From the NCBI GenBank assembly GCA_050288165.1, contig JBNKDG010000012.1, positions 1-64,000 on the forward strand: DNA of 64,000 nucleotides. The letters run 5' to 3'. How positions within the stretch are numbered: position 1 is the first letter of the stretch; every line of letters starts with the position of its first letter. The translations under genes and the position numbers were made by a program. Shown one piece after another: positions 7,583 through 15,003 of this stretch. Source of the stretch: JAPHTQ01 sp050288165 (GTDB lineage Bacteria; Pseudomonadota; Gammaproteobacteria; Thiohalomonadales; Thiohalomonadaceae). The notes under the pieces were generated by a model. That model ran no database searches. It was not told the DNA's origin and worked only from the letters and a program-made list of their open reading frames with translations.

Positions 7583-8485
7583 TTGGCGGTGACGCAAACG
7601 TTACGGCAGTGGCCTTCCAACTCAGCGCTCACCTTAAAAAATGAGCGGTGTGTGTACTGTGGCGTGTTATTTGACTCGGTCGTACCGACCAAAGAGCACG
7701 TCATTGGACGTCGGTTTGTACCCAAAGGGAAACTGAATGCTCAATGGAACCTGATCGTCAGAGCATGCGAAGTGTGCAATAGCAAAAAATCCGAACTAGA
7801 GAACGACATTTCTGGAATCACCCTCTTCCCAGACCCATGGGGTAGACATACCGATCCCCATGATGTCGAGGTATTGGAAGCCTCGAAACGAAAGGCAGCT
7901 AACTGTTTTAGCACAGCCACTGGACGCCCAATTAAGGACTCCATTCCCCGTTTTACAGTTAAGGTGCCCATTGCTCAGGGCGCAACATTGACCTTTAACA
8001 TGACTGCAAGCCCAGAGCTTCTGGAGAGTCGCGTATATGAACTAGCCCGCCTTCACTGTGTAGCGCTTTTCTTCCTCATCACATATGACGATGAAAAGAA
8101 GTCAGGTGGCTATTGGATAGGAGAGTTTATGCCCCTTATGTCATCAGCTAGGGGAGACTGGGGAAACCCAAGAATGAGAGCATTCTCCGATGTGGTAGCT
8201 AGTTGGGAGACACGCTTCCACGGCATCACAGCCAACGGCTATTTTAAGGCTATGATTCGGAAGCATCCTTCCGCAAACTGCTGGTCTTGGGCTTTAGAAT
8301 GGAATAAGAATTACCGGGTCGTAGGCTTTTTCGGGGAAATCGAGGCTGCAAAAGCTGTAGCCGCTGGACTGCCAAAGCTCGAAATGAGTACGCTAGCTGA
8401 GGGCCCCGACAAATACATACATTTACGGACCGAAACGCCGCTCAATGAAGAAGAGGATAATCTCTTTACCATTGATAACGAATAG
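7583..8485 (+). CDS. HNH-type endonuclease-like protein on a cassette
   Basis: 300 residues from TTG 7583 (AGGAG 4 bases upstream) or 298 from GTG 7589 (10 bases). The first 70 residues show an HNH/treble-clef pattern: C23-x2-C26, E38-H39 in KEHVIGRRF, N56, and C62-x2-C65-N66 in RACEVCNSKK. The remaining 230 residues hold no domain I recognise and may select the target. A nuclease role is inferred from the motif; the location on a cassette would fit a defence or stress gene. Confidence 0.7.
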   Translation: MAVTQTLRQWPSNSALTLKNERCVYCGVLFDSVVPTKEHVIGRRFVPKGKLNAQWNLIVRACEVCNSKKSELENDISGITLFPDPWGRHTDPHDVEVLEASKRKAANCFSTATGRPIKDSIPRFTVKVPIAQGATLTFNMTASPELLESRVYELARLHCVALFFLITYDDEKKSGGYWIGEFMPLMSSARGDWGNPRMRAFSDVVASWETRFHGITANGYFKAMIRKHPSANCWSWALEWNKNYRVVGFFGEIEAAKAVAAGLPKLEMSTLAEGPDKYIHLRTETPLNEEEDNLFTIDNE

Positions 8486-9093
8486 CTCGAACGACACTCC
8501 TCGTACCTCGTCGCGTTACTTATACTGCCAGTGATACGAACCATTAGGTAAAAAAATAAGGAGCTGCAAATTAGATAATTTCTGGATCAGAGTAAAAACA
8601 GTTGGCGATTTTGAGGCTAAAATTTCCGAGATTTTTATTTAATATTTGTTTTCATTTCCCCCGTATTTTTCCCTTGACTCCCCCTCCCTTTTTCCTTAGT
8701 TTGAACAGTGCAACACCGCTCAAACGAGGAACCTTTGAAGGAGTATGCGAGCGGGATGAGATGCAAGGCGCACGGAGCGCAGCGACCGAGACATACCAGA
8801 TAGGTAGGCGAGGAAGCGAGCACCGCGCAACGCAGCAGATCGCCCGCGCAGCAACTCGTTCATAGGTTCCGTAAAAGCACCGGACGGCGATGCTGGTAAC
8901 ATCATCCGCCCGGCTAACCCTAAGACTGACTAGACCAGACCTTAGGGCTGCATGGAGTATACAACATACCCGGCGATGATCATTATCGCCCGTTGTGTGA
9001 CTGGCGGCCCTTCTGTCTCAACGACATTGGGGCCGCTTTGCGTTGAGCTTCCATCAACCCGGTAACACCCGGAACGACAAGGAGCTAAAAGCA
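8486..9093. other. 608-bp stretch without genes
   Basis: Contains a weak inverted repeat just after the HNH gene (AACGAC...GTCGCGTT, 8491-8524, perhaps a decayed attC), an AT- and pyrimidine-rich tract (8560-8710), the 143-bp inverted-repeat element at 8728-8870, and the stem CCCTAAG/CTTAGGG (8918-8947). No open frame here has a ribosome site and protein-like composition. Confidence 0.7.
8728..8870. repeat. 143-bp inverted-repeat element
   Basis: Terminal inverted repeats of about 20 bp with three mismatches (left GGAACCTTTGAAGGAGTATGC; right end complementary). The interior has CAAGGCGC and CAACGCAGCAGATCGCC, the same internal landmarks in the same order as the elements at 27841 and 37084, so it may be a divergent third member. 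Confidence 0.6.
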
Positions 9094-9408
9094 ATGTCAC
9101 ATGCAAACACCAATATCATCTATCCCCAATCCACCGACCGTACTGCCGCCTGGCAGGTCCGTGAAGACGGCGACGACTACGGCAACCGCGAAGTCCGAAC
9201 CACCTCCCTCTCCGATATGCACAACCGCATCCTCGAACGGCTTGACCGCGCCAAAGCCCTGACCCACCTGCTGAAAACCGCTGACACGCAGTCGGATGAA
9301 ATCATCCAGCATACTGCCAGTGTCATTGAGGAGCTTATTGTGCTGGCCCAGAGTACCAGCAGGAAGATGTGGGAGTTTGTACAGCGGGAGAAAAGGCTGG
9401 GTAGTTAA
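9094..9408 (+). CDS. Small protein of unknown function, tandem paralogue A
   Basis: 104 residues from ATG 9094, chosen because AAGGAG lies 9 bases upstream; the frame continues upstream without a ribosome site. The N-terminus (SHANTNIIYPQSTD, then WQVREDGDDYG) is nearly the same as in the gene at 9486, while the C-terminal helical part (about residues 40-100) has diverged. Acidic and hydrophilic, no signal or membrane segment. I do not recognise the family. Confidence 0.68.
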   Translation: MSHANTNIIYPQSTDRTAAWQVREDGDDYGNREVRTTSLSDMHNRILERLDRAKALTHLLKTADTQSDEIIQHTASVIEELIVLAQSTSRKMWEFVQREKRLGS

Positions 9409-9485
9409 TCTACCGCCCTTCCCGCTAACAGAATGTCAGGCCGGAAACGGCCTGACGCACCCATATTCGACAAGGAGCACGAGCC

Positions 9486-9818
9486 ATGTCACAGGCAAAC
9501 ACAAACACCAACATCACCTATCCCCAATCCACCGACCACGACCCTTCACGCTGGCAGGTCCGTGAGGATGAGGACGACTACGGCAAGCTGAGCCGCAAAC
9601 TCCTCGAACTGCACGACCTCATCACCGACCGCCTCGTCCGCGCCGATGCGCTGACCTACCTGATGCAAACCGCTGAGAATCCACCGGAGCACGCCACCCG
9701 GATCACCGCGATGCTGCTTCAGGATCTGATTCAGGAGGCGCAGCAGGCCAATGAGAAGCTATGGGAAGAGGTACATCGCCTCACTCGCAAGCTTGGTGAT
9801 AGCGAAACCCGCCATTGA
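9486..9818 (+). CDS. Small protein of unknown function, tandem paralogue B
   Basis: 110 residues; AAGGAGC precedes the ATG. It shares YPQSTD and WQVREDEDDYG with paralogue A and the upstream DNA GACAAGGAGC is also shared, so the two arose by duplication. The C-terminal half is predicted alpha-helical (LLELHDLITDRLVRADALT, LLQDLIQEAQQANEKLWEE). It is followed by a strong terminator. Function unknown. Confidence 0.7.
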   Translation: MSQANTNTNITYPQSTDHDPSRWQVREDEDDYGKLSRKLLELHDLITDRLVRADALTYLMQTAENPPEHATRITAMLLQDLIQEAQQANEKLWEEVHRLTRKLGDSETRH

Positions 9819-9858
9819 TGAACTCCCCCGCTGAGTTGTTCAGTGGGGAGCACGGCCC

Positions 9859-9899
9859 AAAAAAGAAAACCACGCTTAATGAGCGTGGTTTTCTTTTTT
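9859..9899. terminator. Bidirectional terminator
   Basis: A perfect 18-bp stem (AAAAAAGAAAACCACGCT and its complement) with a 5-base loop, giving A-rich and T-rich flanks on both strands. It separates the plus-strand paralogues from the minus-strand secreted protein gene. Confidence 0.92.
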
Positions 9900-9968
9900 G
9901 GGAAAATAGGTGTCAGAGAGCAATATTCTCTAATATTAGAAACAATTGCTCACTGGAACGGTTTTTTC

Positions 9969-10781
9969 CTACAGCGCCCCAGTCACAATGAATACATAGT
10001 TCTTTGTATCCGCACCCGCAACTGGGTCGTATGGAACCAGTGTCAAACCCGTTGTTTCGTACCCGCTCCCCGCCATCACAATCCAGATTTTCCTTTGTGA
10101 CTGGGTTGTGATTTCCAATATACCTAATACAGGGCCTAACGGAAATGCATATCCTGATTCACCATCACAACCCACATATGAATCGACAAGGCTCTTTGAC
10201 ATCCCACTGGAGTAAATTATGCCAAGTGTCTCTTTGTTTATTTTTGGATCGCACTTTTCCTTCGTCAGCTTTCGATAGTTGGCATAGAATAATATTCCAG
10301 GAATCGAAGCACTCTCATACGTACTGCGTTGCGTCACTCCATAACCACCGTCAATGGAGAGATAATCGTTTGATTCGCGATCCGAATACGCATCTGACTC
10401 CTGCTCGTCACGAAGTTTAGCCGGAACCCATTTCAATTTATCCTTGGCACCTTTGCCAAACGCCACAAAGTCTCCCTTAGGGAGTTGTAGCAATGGTCCA
10501 ACAAGAGAGATTGACGCCGATTCGCCAAACCCCCAATTCACTTCCTCATACTCTTTAATTTCGGGGTCATCAACTTGAAGCTCGTAATTCTTACCGTCAG
10601 TCCCCAGCAGATAGAATTGTTTTTCATCAAGCGGCGGTTCGAGGGGTTTGATATAGACCGCATCCCCTACAACTATGGCGGGCACCATACTGATGCCATC
10701 AATTTCAAAAACTGAATCCGCGTAAGAATTCGGTGCTGAAAACAGCATGAGAAATATAAACGTTGTGCGGCGCATGAGCAT
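9969..10781 (-). CDS. Secreted protein of unknown function
   Basis: 270 residues with a Sec signal peptide (TFIFLMLFSAPNSYAD, cut after about residue 21). The mature part is beta-rich, with two cysteines (EKCDPKIN and YVGCDGES) that could form a disulfide. The end, IVMAGSGYETTGLTLVPYD, has no family signature I recognise. The early stretch ISMVPAIVVGDAVYI faintly recalls the S26 signal-peptidase fold (SMxPxxxxGD), but no catalytic Lys motif is seen. Confidence 0.66.
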   Translation of the reverse strand: MLMRRTTFIFLMLFSAPNSYADSVFEIDGISMVPAIVVGDAVYIKPLEPPLDEKQFYLLGTDGKNYELQVDDPEIKEYEEVNWGFGESASISLVGPLLQLPKGDFVAFGKGAKDKLKWVPAKLRDEQESDAYSDRESNDYLSIDGGYGVTQRSTYESASIPGILFYANYRKLTKEKCDPKINKETLGIIYSSGMSKSLVDSYVGCDGESGYAFPLGPVLGILEITTQSQRKIWIVMAGSGYETTGLTLVPYDPVAGADTKNYVFIVTGAL

Positions 10782-10889
10782 TTTGTGTCCCTGTGCAAAC
10801 TTGCACTAAAATAAAAGCCAAAAGTACCAAATACCGCTTACGAAAACCATTGGAACAAGTGAGACAGAAGCAACTTAACACCCTGTCTT

Positions 10890-11912
10890 CTACGCCGACA
10901 CCACCGCCCTCCTCCTTCGCAGTTTTCTCCCTATCTCCACAAACGGCATCACGATCAAACCGTAAAGCGTGCTGTAGCGTGCATCGGCATCCGGGTCGCC
11001 CGTTCCGAAGCGGATCGGTTCAGGGTTGGAGTTGGTGACGTAGAGGGTGCCGAACATCCAGTCCCAGAGCGAAAGGTTGGTGCCGTAGTTCATGTTGTAA
11101 TGTTCCGGCAAATCGCTGTGGTGGATCTGGTGTTGCGCCGGGCTGTTGATCACATGTTCGATCGTCGGCCCAAACGAAAGCCAGACATGACTGTGGCGAA
11201 GGTTGGCGGCCAGGCTGTTGAAGATGAGCGTCATGTAGGTCACGCCAAACAGGGTGTAACGACTGATCTCTCCACCAGCGGCATACCAGAATGCACCAGC
11301 GTACAACGCCACCACGATTAAGGTGATGATGCGCTCGGCGAGCCTCTCCACAAAGTGAATACGCTTGGCCGTGGCCGGCACCAGAACCGGTGCAGAGTGG
11401 TGCACCTTGTGGAACTCCCATAGCCATTGATTGGTATGGAAGAATCGGTGTATCCAGTAGTGCTTGAAGTCCCGCACCAGAAACAGCCCCAGTCCGTAGA
11501 GCAGTGAAAGGGTCATGTTCTCCCCCACCTGCGGACGCTCGCCCCACAGGTTGGTGAAAAAGGCGATGTAATCCCCCGACTGAAATACATAGGGATCGAC
11601 CAAGGCCACCACGGGCAAAATCAGTGTCGCATTGAGGATGGCGAAGAGAAAGAAGTAGGCATAATCGAGCAGCGCGGAGCGATGAAAGTTGACTCTGGAA
11701 CCGCCGAGGTACTCCCAGAATGAGCTGGCGGTAGCCAGACCGCGGCCACGACGATAGCGAAACAAGCCGTAGGCAACCAGGACGGAAATGATCAGGAACG
11801 GCACTCCAAAGCGGCCGTTATGGTCAAGAATCCCCATAAACGTCTTCGTGACAGGCTCAAGCGCATACACGTTCAGGTATTCCAGGATCTTCAGGGAAAT
11901 ATCCATTGGCAT
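10890..11912 (-). CDS. Sterol desaturase / fatty acid hydroxylase family membrane protein
   Basis: 340 residues (ATG 11912; an alternative ATG at 11906 has better spacing to GAGGGA). The di-iron histidine boxes are present: HYWIHRFFH, HKVHHSA, and HQIHH in AQHQIHHSDLPEH. At least four hydrophobic helices surround them. Family members hydroxylate or desaturate lipid substrates in the membrane; the actual substrate is unknown. It stands alone on the minus strand within the insert separating dsrP from dsrN. Confidence 0.88.
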   Translation of the reverse strand: MPMDISLKILEYLNVYALEPVTKTFMGILDHNGRFGVPFLIISVLVAYGLFRYRRGRGLATASSFWEYLGGSRVNFHRSALLDYAYFFLFAILNATLILPVVALVDPYVFQSGDYIAFFTNLWGERPQVGENMTLSLLYGLGLFLVRDFKHYWIHRFFHTNQWLWEFHKVHHSAPVLVPATAKRIHFVERLAERIITLIVVALYAGAFWYAAGGEISRYTLFGVTYMTLIFNSLAANLRHSHVWLSFGPTIEHVINSPAQHQIHHSDLPEHYNMNYGTNLSLWDWMFGTLYVTNSNPEPIRFGTGDPDADARYSTLYGLIVMPFVEIGRKLRRRRAVVSA

Positions 11913-12188
11913 TCCCTCATCTAGCTTCTAGTTAAATTTGTTACTCCCATTGCGGTATTACGACTTCCAACACATACAAAATGTAACGAAGATATAAAGA
12001 ATAGGTTCCATATTTTTAAATGACGAGAATGGCAGCCGTCTCGTTACCGTACTGATGCCACGGGCGCGTGGATGCACTGGGGCAACTCTGGCTAAGGTCC
12101 CATGCGACATCTCCTTCAAAACGCTTTAAAATCCCCCCCTGCGGACCAATTTATAGGCACACTGCCATCCGCAATGAGAGATTACCTA

Positions 12189-13193
12189 ATGAGCCAGCAA
12201 GAACACCCGTTTGCACAATATGTCCGTATCCTCGGCAAGGGCCGTAACGGCTCCCGTGGTCTCACCGGCGATGAGATGCGCGATGCCATGCGCATGGTCA
12301 TGCGCCACGAGGTCGAGCCGATCCAGCTCGGCGCCTTCCTGATGCTGATGCGGGTCAAGGAGGAGAGCCCGGAAGAGGTCGCCGCGGCCGTTGAGGCGGT
12401 GCGCGAGAGCATGGCCATCCCGGCCAATGCGCCGAAGCCGGACCTGGACTGGTCCTCCTACGCGGGCAAGAAACGGGTCCTCCCCTGGTATCTGCTGGCG
12501 ACCCTGCTGCTGGCCGAGAACGGCATCCGTATCTTCATGCACGGCGCCTCGGGCCATACCGCGGGCCGGATCTACACCAAGGATGTGCTGCCGCAACTGG
12601 GCATTCCGGTGGCCAAAAGCCTCGATGAGGCGGCGAAACAGCTGGAACAGAACAACTTCTGCTACGTCGACCTGGAGCACATGAGCCAGCGCCTCTACGA
12701 GATCATCGAAATGCGCCCCCTGCTCGGCCTGCGCTCGCCGGTGCACACCATCGCCCGCATGCTCAACCCGTTCAACGCCGACCACGTGATGCAGGGCATC
12801 TTCCACCCCGGCTACCGCCCCACCCACCAGGAGGCGGGCCAGCTGCTCAACATCCCCCACCTCGCCGTGATCAAGGGCGAAGGCGGCGAGATCGAGCGCA
12901 ACCCGGATATGGACCTGCTGCTGCAGGGCGTGCGTAACGGCGAGCTGTTCGAGGAGGATTGGCCGGCCATGTTCAGCAAGCGCCATATCCGCCCGGACGA
13001 GATGGACGTGAACGACCTGATCGCCCTCTGGAACGGCGACAAGCAGGATGAATACGCCGAAGGCGCGGTGATAGGCACCGTCGCCCTCTCCCTCTACACC
13101 CTGGGCCGCGCCGCCAGCCGCGAAGAGGCGGAGACCCAGGCCCGAGCCATGTGGGATGCGCGCAACCGCGCCCGTTTCGCCAACGCTGCCTGA
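12189..13193 (+). CDS. TrpD2-like glycosyl (phosphoribosyl) transferase family protein
   Basis: 334 residues from ATG 12189. Earlier in-frame ATGs (12102, 12174) add a stretch with no family resemblance, while homologues start close to EHPFAQYVRILGKG. It has the anthranilate-phosphoribosyltransferase fold pattern: an N-terminal helical domain, IFMHGASGHTAGRIYT for the phosphate loop region, and LLGLRSPVHTIARMLNPF. YbiB/TrpD2 proteins bind nucleic acid rather than making tryptophan. It is 7 bases before dsrN and so probably co-transcribed, but a role in siroamide supply is only suggested by this. Confidence 0.8.
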   Translation: MSQQEHPFAQYVRILGKGRNGSRGLTGDEMRDAMRMVMRHEVEPIQLGAFLMLMRVKEESPEEVAAAVEAVRESMAIPANAPKPDLDWSSYAGKKRVLPWYLLATLLLAENGIRIFMHGASGHTAGRIYTKDVLPQLGIPVAKSLDEAAKQLEQNNFCYVDLEHMSQRLYEIIEMRPLLGLRSPVHTIARMLNPFNADHVMQGIFHPGYRPTHQEAGQLLNIPHLAVIKGEGGEIERNPDMDLLLQGVRNGELFEEDWPAMFSKRHIRPDEMDVNDLIALWNGDKQDEYAEGAVIGTVALSLYTLGRAASREEAETQARAMWDARNRARFANAA

Positions 13194-13200
13194 GGGATCA

Positions 13201-14616
13201 ATGTCACGACTGCTGCTCGGCGCCAGCCATAAATCCTCCGGCAAGACCACCATCACCCTGGGTATCTGCGCCGCCCTGGCCCACAGCGGGGTCAGGGTGC
13301 AGCCGTTCAAGAAAGGGCCGGACTATATCGACCCGGTCTGGCTGGGCCGCGCCGCCGGGCAGACCTGCTACAACCTCGACTTCAACACCATGGGCCGCGA
13401 GGAGATCCGCGAGGTCTTCGTCCGCCGCAGCGAGGGCAGCGATATCGCCCTGATCGAAGGCAACATGGGGCTGTTCGACAGCATCGATGTGGAGGGCAGT
13501 GTCAGCAACGCCGAGATGGCCAAACTGCTCGACGCCCCGGTGGTGCTGGTGCTCGACGTCAAAGGGGCCACCCGCAGCGTGGTACCGGTGATCCTCGGTT
13601 TCCAGCAGTTCGACCCGGACCTCAACATCGCCGGGGTGATCCTCAACAAGGTCGCCGGTAACTGCCACGATGACCGTCTGCACCAGGCGATTGAGCACTA
13701 CTGCGATATCCCGATCCTCGGCTCAATCCGTCGCGACCGCCGACTGGCTATCGACGAGCGCCACCTGGGGCTGATCCCGGGCAACGAGGCCGCCGAGGTG
13801 GATGCCAAGCTGGCACAGATCCGTGAGCTGATCGCCGCCCAGGTGGACCTGGAGACACTGCGGGCCATCGCCGACACTGCCCCTGCCCTGCCCGCGCCCC
13901 AGCCGCTTGCCTTCCCGCCAGCCGCCGAGACAGTACGCATCGCCATCGCCCGTGACTCGGCCTTCGGCTTCTACTACCCGGACGACCTGGAGGCGCTGCA
14001 GGCCGCCGGGGCAGAGCTGGTGCCCTTCAGCACCCTCAGCGATAAGACACTGCCCGACGACATCGACGGCCTGTTCATCGGAGGTGGTTTCCCGGAGACC
14101 CATCTGGCGGAACTGGAGGCCAATCGGCCCCTGCGCGAGGCCATTCGCAGCGCCATCGACGATGGCCTGCCCGCCTACGCCGAGTGCGGCGGCCTGATGT
14201 ACCTCTGCCGCTCCATTCAGTGGAAGGAGCAGCGCGGCGAGATGGTCGGCATCATCCCCGGTGACGTGGTGATGCACCGTATGCCGGTGGGCCGCGGCCT
14301 GGCCGAGATCGACGAGACCGAACACGCCCCCTGGCCCGGCAGCGAAACGGGCAAGCGCTACCCGGTGCATGAATTCCACTACTCCGCCATCGAAAACCTG
14401 CCCGACGGCCTGACCTACGCCTACCGCATGGAGCGGGGTCAGGGAATCAAGGACGGCCACGACGGCATCGTCTACCGCAACCTGCTGGCCAACTACGTCC
14501 ATCTGCGCGACGTGGCGGGCAACCACTGGGCGCAGCGCTTTGTCGACTTCGTTCGCCTGCGGCGCCATGAGTATCAACCGGAACCGGCCGCGGCCGCGCT
14601 CCCACCATTTATGTAA
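13201..14616 (+). CDS. dsrN: DsrN, cobyrinate a,c-diamide synthase-like sirohaem amidase
   Basis: 471 residues from ATG 13201, placed after GAGGGATCA; the frame extends back to 13156 but overlaps the previous gene. P-loop GASHKSSGKTT (residues 7-17), and a C-terminal glutamine amidotransferase domain with GLFIGGGFPE and the nucleophile Cys329 in AECGGLMY. DsrN amidates sirohaem for the DsrAB sulfite reductase in sulfur oxidisers; plain CobB is the alternative, but the next gene, dsrR, and the nearby dsr operon favour DsrN. Confidence 0.88.
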   Translation: MSRLLLGASHKSSGKTTITLGICAALAHSGVRVQPFKKGPDYIDPVWLGRAAGQTCYNLDFNTMGREEIREVFVRRSEGSDIALIEGNMGLFDSIDVEGSVSNAEMAKLLDAPVVLVLDVKGATRSVVPVILGFQQFDPDLNIAGVILNKVAGNCHDDRLHQAIEHYCDIPILGSIRRDRRLAIDERHLGLIPGNEAAEVDAKLAQIRELIAAQVDLETLRAIADTAPALPAPQPLAFPPAAETVRIAIARDSAFGFYYPDDLEALQAAGAELVPFSTLSDKTLPDDIDGLFIGGGFPETHLAELEANRPLREAIRSAIDDGLPAYAECGGLMYLCRSIQWKEQRGEMVGIIPGDVVMHRMPVGRGLAEIDETEHAPWPGSETGKRYPVHEFHYSAIENLPDGLTYAYRMERGQGIKDGHDGIVYRNLLANYVHLRDVAGNHWAQRFVDFVRLRRHEYQPEPAAAALPPFM

Positions 14617-14631
14617 ACCAGAGGCATATTG

Positions 14632-14940
14632 ATGATTACACTCACCGAAAAAGCGATCGAACAGGTCAAACAGGCCGCCGAACAGAGCGAAGCGGCCGGT
14701 CTGGCCCTACGTCTGGCGGCACGCCGCAACTCCGACGGCAGCATGGAGTACGGCATGGGTTTCGACGATGCCAACGACGACGACATGGTGTTCCGCTTCG
14801 GCGATGTGGAAGTGGTGATGAACGGCGAATATGGCCCGCTGCTCAAGGGCACCACCATCGATTTCGTTGAGATCGAGCCGGGGAAGTGGCACTTCATCTT
14901 TATGAACCCGAACGATGCCAATTATCAGCCCGGTAATTGA
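14632..14940 (+). CDS. dsrR: DsrR, cysteine-free IscA-like protein
   Basis: 102 residues with the A-type carrier fold (ITLTEKAIEQVKQAAEQ, LALRLAARR, YGMGFDD). It has no cysteine at all, whereas true IscA proteins carry three conserved ones; loss of these is the known hallmark of DsrR, which acts in post-transcriptional support of the Dsr system. ATG 14632 was chosen over the TTG one codon earlier. It lies 15 bases after dsrN. Confidence 0.88.
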   Translation: MITLTEKAIEQVKQAAEQSEAAGLALRLAARRNSDGSMEYGMGFDDANDDDMVFRFGDVEVVMNGEYGPLLKGTTIDFVEIEPGKWHFIFMNPNDANYQPGN

Positions 14941-15003
14941 AGCAGGGACAACGCCGCCCCTGTGTTATCATCTGCCGCTTCGTGAATAACCGGCACGAAT
15001 AAC

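Larger units (their letters stand above)
5358..8530 (+). mobile_element. Integron-type gene cassette array without visible integrase
   Basis: Four AT-rich, same-strand single genes are separated by attC-like folded sites. The decisive sign is that a cassette's 5' core should be complementary to the start of its own attC. GTTAGGGC at 5358 is the exact reverse complement of GCCCTAAC at 5867, and GTTAAACG at 5928 matches CGCTTAAC at 6781 at 7 of 8 positions. The right edge is not clear. No intI is in the window, so this would be a cassette cluster lacking its integrase or a remote part of an array. Confidence 0.6.

Noticed and set aside
8486..8530. Fourth attC site after the HNH gene
   Set aside because: The hairpin is short and the ends do not fit the core consensus; kept only as a possible remnant.
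12186..13310. 374-codon open frame on the minus strand over the TrpD2-like gene
   Set aside because: Antisense shadow of a GC-rich gene with clear family motifs; no ribosome site and low-complexity composition.
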